Shown in pieces: positions 18,077-25,688 of a stretch of DNA of 64,000 bases. Where the stretch lies: contig NZ_JAKZLB010000003.1 of the NCBI RefSeq assembly GCF_022808865.1, positions 67,875 through 131,874 of the forward strand. Reading direction: 5' to 3'. The number at the start of each line of letters is the position of its first letter. The first letter of the stretch is position 1. The DNA is from Geothrix oryzisoli (GTDB taxonomy: Bacteria > Acidobacteriota > Holophagae > Holophagales > Holophagaceae). The translations under genes and the position numbers were made by a program. The notes below the pieces were generated by a model, which worked only from the letters and a program-made list of their open reading frames with translations, ran no database searches and was not told the DNA's origin.

Positions 18077-18377
18077 GGTTCTCCTGGACAACTTTGTAAC
18101 CTAACTAGAATTAGACGATCAGAGCGGAGAGGGGCGAGGATCGCCCAATTTGGGAGTACAGAGACGTTACTGCTGATCGGATATCAAAATCATGAGATGA
18201 ATCGACATGCTTAGGCACTCGAAAAGTGTTACGGCCTAAGTCGTTGGTGAACACTAAGGGCCGTTTGGTTCGCCTCATGAAGACACGCTTATCTCGTATC
18301 CCCAAGGGAATCATCCGAACGGGCGAATTCAATCCCCGAACGGGGAGGCCAAACCCCCAACAGGACTCACGCTAGCC
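18077..18377. other. low-GC intergenic stretch at the edge of the cassette region
   Basis: The cassette start core (minus strand GTTAGGT, 18099-18105) is at the left end. A 73-codon frame on the minus strand (18111-18332) has no similarity I recognise and is left uncalled. A CCCCGAACGGGG hairpin (18334-18345) and a hairpin with CTTAGGC/GCCTAAG arms (about 18210-18240) are present. No integrase gene and no clear attI site was seen. Confidence 0.5.
18095..18105 (-). other. 5' boundary of the RelA/SpoT cassette
   Basis: GTTAGGTTACA on the minus strand fits the integron core GTTRRRY. The predicted exchange point is between G (18105) and TTAGGT. It is the exact inverted repeat of 16968-16978, at the R'' end of the cassette's own attC-like site. 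Confidence 0.65.
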
Positions 18378-19196
18378 TCAACACCGCGCGCAGAAGTGCG
18401 GCGGCGCGGGCAGGCGGGAGAGGCCTTCGAAGGCCAGCTCCCAGGCTCGGGCGGGCCCGCGGAAGGCGGTGGCTTCAAGGGTGAGCGTGCGCAGCGCGTG
18501 GAGGGGCGCGGGGTCGCCGGGCAGGGGCAGGAAGGGGATCGGCTGGCCCGTGGCCGCGCGCAGGGCCGTGCGCAGGGCGGTCGTGAGCGCCGTGCCCTCC
18601 GGCAGCACCAGGGGCGGCACCCGCAGCTCGGCGCCCTCGGGCAGGGGCACGCCGGGCCAGAGGTCCGCTTCGAAGCCGCCGTGCTGCTCGTGGTCCGGGG
18701 CCTCGCGCCACTCGGGCCGGCGGAAGGTCATCTTGCGGCGGGCCTTGTCCCAGTCCGGCAGGAACAGCTTCAGATCCGCCTTCTCCAGGGGGCCCATGGG
18801 GGCCTTCTCCAGGGCCACGGGCACGGCCCGGGCGACGCGGCCCGGCAGGCGCCGGACCAGCATGGGCTTCCCGTCCAGCCAGGGCAGGCCCGCATCCAGC
18901 GCGCAGACCAGGGCGCCCAGGCGGCGGCGGTGGAGCTGCAGGGCCTGGGCCAGGTCGCAGCCGGGCGCGGGTACGAGGCCCAGCACGTTCACCGCCAGGC
19001 CCCGGGCGTGGACAGTGGCCGCGGCGGAGAGGGGCTCCCGCAGGTCTTCCGCCGTGCGGCCCAGCACCAGGATCTGCGGCAGGCCATGCCCCTGGATGCG
19101 CTCCACGAGCACCAGGCTGCCGCCACCAGAAGCGCCGGGGGCCGACAGCACCGCCCCGCCCAGCTCAGCGGCGAGGCGCAGGGCCTCGGGGTTCAC
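18378..19196 (-). CDS. hypothetical protein
   Basis: 272 residues, not recognised. It is Ala/Leu/Pro/Arg-rich, with no signal peptide and no membrane helix. The N-terminal half looks like alternating strands and helices (GGSLVLVERIQGHGLPQILVLG, GLAVNVLGLVPAPG). The C-terminus ends with HFCARC, a CxxC pair. Codon use matches the high-GC genome, unlike the adjacent cassette region. The start is GTG at 19196; no ATG is available in this frame upstream, so the true start is uncertain. Confidence 0.55.
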   Translation of the reverse strand: MNPEALRLAAELGGAVLSAPGASGGGSLVLVERIQGHGLPQILVLGRTAEDLREPLSAAATVHARGLAVNVLGLVPAPGCDLAQALQLHRRRLGALVCALDAGLPWLDGKPMLVRRLPGRVARAVPVALEKAPMGPLEKADLKLFLPDWDKARRKMTFRRPEWREAPDHEQHGGFEADLWPGVPLPEGAELRVPPLVLPEGTALTTALRTALRAATGQPIPFLPLPGDPAPLHALRTLTLEATAFRGPARAWELAFEGLSRLPAPPHFCARC

Positions 19197-19328
19197 GCGG
19201 GGCTCCCGGCCCTCGGCCGGAGGGGCCGTGTCAGGGCGATGGGGTCGCTGGCAGGGACGGAGCGCGCTGGGCGCGCGAGGACTGACATGATCCCAGGGTA
19301 CCTGAGCCCGGATCGCCCGGCAGGCGTC

Positions 19329-19338
19329 ATAGATCTAT
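19329..19338. promoter_or_regulatory. ATAGATCTAT palindrome upstream of the beta-barrel gene
   Basis: A 10-bp perfect palindrome about 105 bp upstream of the start at 19444. Related AGATCTA sequences lie upstream of two other exported-protein genes (40914-40931 and 63599-63618). Binding factor unknown. Confidence 0.3.
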
Positions 19339-19365
19339 TAAAGAGATATCAATGCCTTATTTTTC

Positions 19366-19400
19366 TTGTTCAAGGGCAGTTCGAATGCTATCTTGCCCTT
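19366..19400 (+). promoter_or_regulatory. sigma70-like promoter with inverted repeat around the -10
   Basis: TTGTTC (19366-19371) and TATCTT (19389-19394) are spaced by 17 bp. The repeats AAGGGCA (19372-19378) and TGCCCTT (19394-19400) bracket the -10 region with centres 22 bp apart, suggesting a repressor site over the promoter of the gene at 19444. Confidence 0.45.
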
Positions 19401-19443
19401 TCAATCGAGGGGCTGAGGTCGGCCCCGTTGACAAGGGATGTGC

Positions 19444-20352
19444 ATGAATAAAGCGCTGCTCCTCACCGTGACGCTGGTCGCCGGCGCGACCCCCGCCCTC
19501 CGGGCCCAGGATGGGTTCCGCGTGGGTGCCTCCGTCGGCTCCATGAAGACCACCGGCCCCACCACCCCCTTCGCGATGATCATCGCGACCTCCGGCAGCA
19601 CCCAGACGGCGCCGACCTACACCTACGGCCAGCCCACGCAGACGCCGCTGTCCCTGGACCTGGCCCTGGTGAAGGGGGACGACGAGTTCTCCCTCACCTA
19701 CATGGCCTCCAGCAAGAAGGACGGGCGGGACCTGTACGACGCGGCGGGCGCCATCCGGATCGGCGGCGCGATTGGCGGCTCCAACAGCGACACGGCCCAC
19801 GGCCGCCAGGAGCTGAAGGTGTCCACGCTGGACCTGGCCTGGAAGCGCACCTTCGTGAAGGGCGAGGCCGGCTCGCTGGCCTTCTCCACGGGCCTCCGCG
19901 CCTTCGAGCTCACCGACGAGTTCACCACCGAGGGCACCACCACCGGCACGCTGGATCTCGGCATCCACGCCAAGGGCAAGGCCACGGGCTTCGGCCTCAC
20001 CGCGGGCCTCCACGCCCGCCTGAACCTGTCGAACCAGGTGTGGGTGACCACCGGCTTCACCCTGGCCCAGCTGGACACGACCCAGAAGGCGGAGGACTAC
20101 CGGCTCTACAACACCACCACCACCTACCTCCTCCCCACCGAGAACACCCACGCCTCCAACCTCCAGACCGAGTCCTACCTGCGCCTGAACATGGCTTTCG
20201 TGAAGGGCTTCAACGGGTACCTGGGCTACGAGGTGAAGAACTTCGGCAACGACGCCGTCAAGATCGACAACCTCTACACCCAGATCGGCATGCCGGCCCC
20301 CCACGGCTTCGGCCTGTCGGGCTTCACCCTGGGTCTCAGCTACACCTTCTGA
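19444..20352 (+). CDS. outer-membrane beta-barrel protein, function unknown
   Basis: 302 residues with a signal peptide (MNKALLLTVTLVAGATPALRAQ) and then alternating amphipathic strands (for example LSLDLALVKGDDEFSLTYMAS and FGLTAGLHARLNLSNQVWVTTGFTL). It ends in Phe (LGLSYTF), the usual C-terminal signal for barrel insertion. The ATG at 19444 is preferred over an ATG two codons upstream because AAGGG then sits six bases before the start. Likely a porin-like or structural barrel; substrate not evident. Confidence 0.8.
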   Translation: MNKALLLTVTLVAGATPALRAQDGFRVGASVGSMKTTGPTTPFAMIIATSGSTQTAPTYTYGQPTQTPLSLDLALVKGDDEFSLTYMASSKKDGRDLYDAAGAIRIGGAIGGSNSDTAHGRQELKVSTLDLAWKRTFVKGEAGSLAFSTGLRAFELTDEFTTEGTTTGTLDLGIHAKGKATGFGLTAGLHARLNLSNQVWVTTGFTLAQLDTTQKAEDYRLYNTTTTYLLPTENTHASNLQTESYLRLNMAFVKGFNGYLGYEVKNFGNDAVKIDNLYTQIGMPAPHGFGLSGFTLGLSYTF

Positions 20353-20371
20353 GGCCGCACCGCGGGAAACG

Positions 20372-20399
20372 GACGAGGGGGCCCCGGGGCCCCCTCGTC
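20372..20399. terminator. 28-bp perfect palindrome between convergent genes
   Basis: GACGAGGGGGCCCC is followed directly by its complement. It lies between the convergent beta-barrel and ABC permease genes and probably terminates both, although there is no T-tract. Confidence 0.65.
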
Positions 20400-20418
20400 G
20401 CGTCCGGGGTCGGCGAGC

Positions 20419-22020
20419 TCAGCCCAGCGCCTCCACCAGCTTCTCCCGGCGCCGGTCCAGGGCCGCGGCCGCGGCGGGCAGCAGGAGCAGGTGGGCGGTC
20501 AGCACCAGCCCGAAGAGCAGCGCCATGCCCGGCACCAGCAGCCGGGGCCAGGCCCAGGCCAGCAGGGCGTAGGCGCTGCCGAAGAGGCCGGCCCAGAAGG
20601 CCGAGGTGCCCATGCTCAGCAGGCCCAGGGCGATGGGCATGTTGTTGTTCTTGAGGCTGTCCATGGCCATGGGCCGTGGCGCCCAGGTGGAGGTCCACTG
20701 CCCCACGGCGGTCTGGGCCAGGAAGATGCAGCCCATGAGCAGCATGCCGCCCAGGAGCGGGGCGGGGCCCGCGTGGTCCAGGGCCAGCAGGAGGACCGCC
20801 AGCGTCAGGGCCTGGAGCCCCTGGTGGGCGGCCAGGCCCAGCAGCTTCCCCTTGAGCAGGTCCTCCGAGCCCACGGGCAGGAGCAGCAGGCCCTTCACGC
20901 CGTGCCGGTCCAGGCCGAACTGGTTGAACACGAAGTTGTTCGCCACCAGGGACAGGTAGGCGAAGGCCGCAGGCACGGTCCAGAGCGGGTTCGCCTTGAA
21001 CTGGGCGAAGGGGCCCTTCAGCAGCACCACGGTCATGAGGGGCATGAGGAAGGCGAAGCGGCCCAGGTGGCTGCGCATGAGGGTCTGGAAGTGGAGCCGC
21101 CCGAGGCCCTCCGCGGGGTGGCGGAAGCTCCAGAGGCGGTCGGGGCCGCGGGTCTGCGGGGCCACCGACGTGCCGCTGGCTTCCCGCGCCATGATGCGGG
21201 CGCCCAGGACCATCACCAGGGCCAGCAGGCCCAGCGGGTAGAGGTGCAGGGCCAGGGCCGCGCCCCAGTTCCCTTCCTGGGCCTTCACCAGGCTCCGGGC
21301 GGTGGCGTGGGTGGGCAGGGCCTCCAGCACCCGGGCCGCGCCCCGGCCCAGGGCCTGGACCTTCTCGACCTGGGCGGCCTGGAGGGGCCGGGTGGGCGGG
21401 TTCCCTCCGCGCGTCGACAGGCCGGGGGACATCAGTGTGGAGCCCAGCCAGGCCAGGATGGCCAGCGCCGTCAGGGCCAGGCGGAGGCGCTTCACCAGGG
21501 CCGAGGCCAGACCGCCCACGAGCACCTGGAGGGCCAGCAGCATCAGCAGCGTCTCGAGGAAGACGAGGGGCACCAGCACCAGGGTCCGGGGCGCGGCCAG
21601 GCCGAGGCCCAGCATCAGCCCCGTCAGGGCGAGGCCCATCGTCAGCGGCAGCATGTCCGCTAGGCCCGCCGTCAGCTCGGCCAGGTAGAGGGTCCGCAGC
21701 CGCAGGGGGAAGCCCCGGTAGGCCTCCCAGGCGAGCTCCCGGGCGCCGCCCAGCACGCCGCCGATGAGGCCGCCGCCGAAGCCCAGGAAGGCGAGCAGGG
21801 CCCCCAAGATCGTGAGGACCACGGGCCGTTCGAGGCGGCTGCCCAGCAGCCAGCCCAGGGCGCCGCCGCCGAAGATCAGGCCCACCGCCGCGAGGAGGGC
21901 GAGGATCCCCACCACCAGGGCCAGGACCCAGGCGCCCTGCCGGCCCAGTTCCCGCGCGGAGCGGTTCCAGGTGGCCTGGCTGTGGGCCGCCAGCAGGGCG
22001 CGGAAGGGGCTCACAACCAC
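20419..22020 (-). CDS. ABC exporter permease (ABC-2-like)
   Basis: 533 residues, strongly hydrophobic, with about ten to twelve membrane segments such as WVLALVVGILALLAAVGLIF and LVPLVFLETLLMLLALQVLV. There is no periplasmic binding domain. The start (GTG 22020) overlaps the 3' end of the ATPase gene by 10 bp, which indicates that the two are translated together and form one exporter. It has no close family motif that would identify the substrate. Inner membrane. Confidence 0.8.
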   Translation of the reverse strand: MVVSPFRALLAAHSQATWNRSARELGRQGAWVLALVVGILALLAAVGLIFGGGALGWLLGSRLERPVVLTILGALLAFLGFGGGLIGGVLGGARELAWEAYRGFPLRLRTLYLAELTAGLADMLPLTMGLALTGLMLGLGLAAPRTLVLVPLVFLETLLMLLALQVLVGGLASALVKRLRLALTALAILAWLGSTLMSPGLSTRGGNPPTRPLQAAQVEKVQALGRGAARVLEALPTHATARSLVKAQEGNWGAALALHLYPLGLLALVMVLGARIMAREASGTSVAPQTRGPDRLWSFRHPAEGLGRLHFQTLMRSHLGRFAFLMPLMTVVLLKGPFAQFKANPLWTVPAAFAYLSLVANNFVFNQFGLDRHGVKGLLLLPVGSEDLLKGKLLGLAAHQGLQALTLAVLLLALDHAGPAPLLGGMLLMGCIFLAQTAVGQWTSTWAPRPMAMDSLKNNNMPIALGLLSMGTSAFWAGLFGSAYALLAWAWPRLLVPGMALLFGLVLTAHLLLLPAAAAALDRRREKLVEALG

Positions 22021-22754
22021 GAGAGCGCCCCCTTCTGCGCGCCGCCCACGAGCCCGACGAAGAGCTGTTCCAGGCTCTCGCCGCCGCGGCGCAGCTCGTC
22101 CAGGGGGCCGAAGCCCTTGAGCCGGCCCTCGTCCAGGATGGCGATGAGGGGGCAGAGCTTCTCCACCACTTCGAGGATGTGGCTGGTGAGGACCAGCGTC
22201 ACGCCGCTCTGCTGAAGGCTCTGGAGGATGTCCTTGATGGTGCGGCTGGTGACGGGGTCGATGCCTTCGAAGGGCTCGTCCAGGAACACGACCTGGGGCC
22301 CGTGGATCAGGGCCGCGCAGAGGGCCACCTTCTTCTTCATGCCGAAGCTGTAGTCCGCGATGAGGGTCTTGGGGCCGGGCGCCAGATCCAGGGTGTCGAA
22401 GAGCTCGGCCTGCCGCGCGTCGATGAGCGCGTCCGGCATCCCGTACATGCGACCCACGAAGCGCAGGTACTGCGGCCCGGTGAGCATGTCGAGCAGGGCC
22501 ATGTCCTCGGGCATGGCGCCGATCTGGCGCTTCACCGCCAGGGGGTCCGCCTCGAGGTCCAGGCCCAGCACGCGAATGCGGCCGGCGGTGGGCTTCAGCA
22601 GGCCCGTGACCATCTTCAGCGTGGTGGACTTCCCGGCGCCGTTGCGGCCCAGGAGGCCCAGGAAGGCGCCAGGTTCGAGGGCCAGGCTGAGGTCTTCGAC
22701 GGCCGTCTTGTCGCCGAAGCGCTTGGTGAGGGAGGCCAGTTCCAGGGCGGGCAT
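22011..22754 (-). CDS. ABC transporter ATPase
   Basis: 247 residues of an exporter-type (ABC-2) ATP-binding subunit. Walker A GRNGAGKST, Q-loop region IGAMPEDMALLD, a degenerate signature (YSFGMKKKVALCAAL in place of LSGGQ), Walker B QVVFLDEP and switch His (TSHILEVVEKL) are visible. The start at 22754 was chosen because the family N-terminus (MPALELASLTKRFGDKTAVEDLSL) begins here; the longer open frame upstream is anti-sense to another gene. Pairs with the permease gene it overlaps. Confidence 0.93.
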   Translation of the reverse strand: MPALELASLTKRFGDKTAVEDLSLALEPGAFLGLLGRNGAGKSTTLKMVTGLLKPTAGRIRVLGLDLEADPLAVKRQIGAMPEDMALLDMLTGPQYLRFVGRMYGMPDALIDARQAELFDTLDLAPGPKTLIADYSFGMKKKVALCAALIHGPQVVFLDEPFEGIDPVTSRTIKDILQSLQQSGVTLVLTSHILEVVEKLCPLIAILDEGRLKGFGPLDELRRGGESLEQLFVGLVGGAQKGALSWL

Positions 22755-22817
22755 CCTTCGAGGGTAGCAGTGGCGCCCGGAGGCTTCAGGGCCGGAGGGC
22801 CCGGTATACTGCGCGCC

Positions 22818-23381
22818 ATGGCAGCCCCTGGAACCTCGATGTCGTCCCTGCTGGGCCTGGTGGCCGTGCTGGCGCTGTCCGCCTGCGCCAAGCCCGAGAC
22901 CTCCGGCCTGTCCGCCGCCGCCACGGCGCCCCTGGGCGACCTCAACCTGGTGCGCGCCAAGATCCCGCCGATCCTCCTGGCGGCCCAGAAGGCCCCCTAC
23001 GGACCGCCGGCGGACCCCAGCTGCGCAGGCCTGGTGGCGGAGGTGCAGCAGCTGGACGCGGCCCTGCCTCCGGACTTGGATGCCCCCCCGGCGGCGGATC
23101 CGAGCCTGGCCGACCGCGGCCGGGCCGAGGCGAGTGGCGCGGCCGTGGGTGCCCTGCGCCACACCACCGAGGGTCTCCTCCCCTTCCGGGGCTGGGTGCG
23201 GAAGCTGAGCGGGGCCGAACGCCACTCCAGGCTGGTGGCTGAGGCCGTCGCCGCGGGCCTGACCCGGCGGGCCTACCTCAAGGGGCTGGGACAGGCCCAG
23301 GGTTGCCCGCCGCCCGCGGCTCCCCGGCGCGCCGAACCGGCCCCGCTCCCCGAACCCACGCCCCCACCTTCACCCCAGTAG
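22818..23381 (+). CDS. small predicted lipoprotein
   Basis: 187 residues with signal and lipobox (LLGLVAVLALSACAKPE), an Ala-rich helical middle and a Pro-rich tail (PRRAEPAPLPEPTPPPSPQ). No motif recognised. It ends 14 bp before the SDR gene on the same strand and diverges from the ABC exporter genes. Probably periplasmic; function unknown. Confidence 0.7.
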   Translation: MAAPGTSMSSLLGLVAVLALSACAKPETSGLSAAATAPLGDLNLVRAKIPPILLAAQKAPYGPPADPSCAGLVAEVQQLDAALPPDLDAPPAADPSLADRGRAEASGAAVGALRHTTEGLLPFRGWVRKLSGAERHSRLVAEAVAAGLTRRAYLKGLGQAQGCPPPAAPRRAEPAPLPEPTPPPSPQ

Positions 23382-23395
23382 CCCAGGAGGAACCC

Positions 23396-24184
23396 ATGGA
23401 TCTCGGCATTCGCGGCAAGGTGGCCATGGTGGCGGCCGGCAGCAAGGGATTGGGCCGGGCCACGGCCCTGGCCCTGGCGGCCGAGGGCTGCGCCGTGTCG
23501 GTCTGCGGCCGGGGCGGCGAGGCCCTGGCCACGGTGAAGGCGGAGCTGGAGGCCCTGGGCGTGCCCGCCCTGGCCCTGGCCGCGGACGTGACGAAGGCCG
23601 AGGACCTGGCCCGCTGGCACCAGGCCACGGCCGTGGCCCTGGGCCCCGTGCAGATCCTCGTGACCAACACGGGCGGGCCCAAGGCCGCCGGATTCTCGGG
23701 GCTTTCCGATGACGACTGGGCCGCCGGGGTGGACTCCACGCTCATGAACGTGGTGCGCCTCTCGCGGCTCGTGCTGCCCGGCATGCGGGCGGCCAAGTGG
23801 GGGCGCATCGTCCACATCACCAGCCTGGTCGCCAAGCAGCCCACGCCCCTGCTCACCATCAGTTCGACGCTCCGGGCCGGCCTCTCTGGCCTCACCCGCA
23901 CCCTGGCCCTGGAGACTGCCGCGGATGGGATCACGGTGAATGCCGTGCTGCCCGGCCATGTGATGACCGACCGTCAGGTCCACCTCGCCGAGGTGCGGTC
24001 CGCCGCCGAAGGCATCTCCATGGACGAGTACTACGCCCGCACGGCCGCCGCCATCCCCGCCGCCCGCCTCGGCGATCCCGGCGAGATCGGCGCCGTCATC
24101 GCCTTCCTCTGCGGAACCCCCGCAAGCTACCTCACCGGCCAGAGCCTGCTGGTGGATGGGGGGCTCGTGCAGGGCACGTTCTGA
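23396..24184 (+). CDS. SDR-family oxidoreductase with altered active site
   Basis: 262 residues with a classical SDR fold. The dinucleotide motif is AAGSKGLG (residues 13-20), followed by CGRGGEAL, NTGGPK (in place of NNAG) and ITSLVAKQ with the catalytic Ser143. Where SDRs carry YxxxK this protein has S156-S-T-L-R160, so the catalytic Tyr and Lys are replaced. The cofactor site and C-terminal GQSLLVDGG are intact. The ATG at 23396 has AGGAGG upstream. Either a divergent active-site subgroup (I recall homologues with a similar S/N-x-x-x-R segment) or a non-reductase role. Confidence 0.85.
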   Translation: MDLGIRGKVAMVAAGSKGLGRATALALAAEGCAVSVCGRGGEALATVKAELEALGVPALALAADVTKAEDLARWHQATAVALGPVQILVTNTGGPKAAGFSGLSDDDWAAGVDSTLMNVVRLSRLVLPGMRAAKWGRIVHITSLVAKQPTPLLTISSTLRAGLSGLTRTLALETAADGITVNAVLPGHVMTDRQVHLAEVRSAAEGISMDEYYARTAAAIPAARLGDPGEIGAVIAFLCGTPASYLTGQSLLVDGGLVQGTF

Positions 24185-24219
24185 CGCAGAATCGCCGGCC
24201 CGCGGCCGGCGATTCTGCG
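24185..24219. terminator. 16-bp perfect hairpin after the SDR gene
   Basis: Arms 24185-24200 and 24204-24219 pair perfectly around a CGC loop. The hairpin sits between the convergent SDR and M20 peptidase genes, just after the SDR stop. Confidence 0.75.
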
Positions 24220-24233
24220 CAGGTGAGGAACCG

Positions 24234-25610
24234 TCAGCTCTTGATTCCGCTCACGGTCTGGAAGTAGTGCGCGAAGGCCGCGATGCCGCCGCTGGCCTGC
24301 TCCCAGTCGTAGTTCTCGTTGGGCGCGTGGTAGCCGTGGCTGGGGAGGCTGAGGCCGAGGAAGAACACCTCGCAGCCCAGGATGTCCTCCATGGTCTTCA
24401 CGGCGCCGATGCTGCCGCCTTCGCGGGTGAAGGAGCAGGGGGCGTCGAAGGCGAAGCGGTAGGCGTCCTTGATGGCCTCGGCATAGGGGCCGGTGACGTG
24501 GCCCTTGAAGGGCGCCAGCCCGTGCTCCTCGTGGAACTGCACGTCAGGGAAGTGCTCGTTCACGAAGGCGCGGATGCGCTCGATGGTCTTCGCCTCGTCC
24601 ATGTCCGGCACCAGGCGGCAGGAGAGCTTCACCTCGGCGCGGGGCGGCACGGCGCTCTTGATGCCGGGGCCCGTGTAGCCGCCCACGACGCCGTGGACTT
24701 CCATGGTGGGCCGGCCCCACACGCGCTTCATGACCTTGAGGGGATCCTCCGTGCGCATGCCGGTGATCATGTGGTCCTTCTTGAAGGTCTCCACGCTGAA
24801 GCCCGCGTGGGCCCACTCCTCCAGCTCCTGCTTGGAGGGCTTCACCACCTCGTCGTAGAAGCCGGGGACCTTCACCTTGCCCGTCTCGCCGTCCATCATG
24901 GCGGCGACCACCTTGATGAGCTCGGCCAGGGGGTTGCGGGCCGCGCCGCCCACCACGCCGCTGTGCAGGTCGTGGTCCGCGGTCTCCAGCGTGAGGCGGA
25001 AGCCCTTGAGGCCCCGCAGTCCGGCGGGGGTGCTGGGCTTGCCGCGGGTGATCCAGACCGTGTCGCTCACCACGATGGCGTCGGTCTTCAGGCGGTCCCG
25101 GTGGCGGTTCAGGCCGCCCTCGAAGCTGGGGGAGCCGATCTCCTCCTCGGTCTCCCACAGGAAGTGGATGTTGAGGGGCACGCCCGCCTGCCGGGCCGCC
25201 AGGGCGCCGAAGAAGGCCGTCACCGCCGGGCCCTTGTCGTCCGTGCTGCCGCGGCCCCGGTAGGTGTCGCCGTCCACCACGAAGGTGAAGGGCTCCGCCG
25301 TCCACTCGGGCTCATTGGCGGGCTGCACGTCCATGTGGTTGTAGACCGTGATGGTCGAGCAGCTGGGATCCTCCCCGAACCAGCCGTGGATGAGCGGATT
25401 GCCGCTGGTCTCCAGGATCTCGGCCTTCCCCCCGTGCCGCTCGAAGAGGGCCCGGGCCGCCTCGGCCACGCGGCGCACGTCGCCCTGGCGGGCCGGATCG
25501 GCGCTGATGGAGGGGATCTCCACCAGGGTCTTCAGCTCCGCTTCGAAGGCCGCACGGCTCGCGCTGGCGAACTGCCCCAGGGCTTCACGGGTGAGAAGGG
25601 ACGGGTTCAT
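24234..25610 (-). CDS. M20-family dipeptidase/peptidase
   Basis: 458 residues. The metal-binding motifs of M20 peptidases are present: YNHMDVQP (His/Asp), GRGSTDDKGP (bridging Asp), WETEEEIGSPS (catalytic Glu and metal ligand) and a late His (LPSHGYHAPNE). The length and the SxDDKG version fit the dipeptidase (carnosinase/PepV-like) branch rather than ArgE. The ATG at 25610 has GGAG five bases upstream. It lies 78 bp downstream of argC on the same strand and may be read through from the arg operon, but a peptide-salvage role is more likely than an arginine step. Confidence 0.92.
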   Translation of the reverse strand: MNPSLLTREALGQFASASRAAFEAELKTLVEIPSISADPARQGDVRRVAEAARALFERHGGKAEILETSGNPLIHGWFGEDPSCSTITVYNHMDVQPANEPEWTAEPFTFVVDGDTYRGRGSTDDKGPAVTAFFGALAARQAGVPLNIHFLWETEEEIGSPSFEGGLNRHRDRLKTDAIVVSDTVWITRGKPSTPAGLRGLKGFRLTLETADHDLHSGVVGGAARNPLAELIKVVAAMMDGETGKVKVPGFYDEVVKPSKQELEEWAHAGFSVETFKKDHMITGMRTEDPLKVMKRVWGRPTMEVHGVVGGYTGPGIKSAVPPRAEVKLSCRLVPDMDEAKTIERIRAFVNEHFPDVQFHEEHGLAPFKGHVTGPYAEAIKDAYRFAFDAPCSFTREGGSIGAVKTMEDILGCEVFFLGLSLPSHGYHAPNENYDWEQASGGIAAFAHYFQTVSGIKS

Positions 25611-25688
25611 AGACGCTCCGGAAAGGGTCAATCATCATCCCACATCCGGAAGTCTTGTCTATTAAGCGATCTAGGCGTCCTCGATGGC

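Noticed and set aside
16968-18105. Terminal inverted repeats of an insertion sequence around the RelA/SpoT gene
   Set aside because: There is no transposase. The repeats are short and fit the integron core and R'' positions exactly, with an attC-like palindrome on one side only.
18111-18332. A 73-codon gene upstream of the RelA/SpoT gene
   Set aside because: No recognisable family, no clear ribosome site, and it ends only a few bases before the cassette core, leaving no room for an attC of its own. Left uncalled, though a degenerate remnant is possible.
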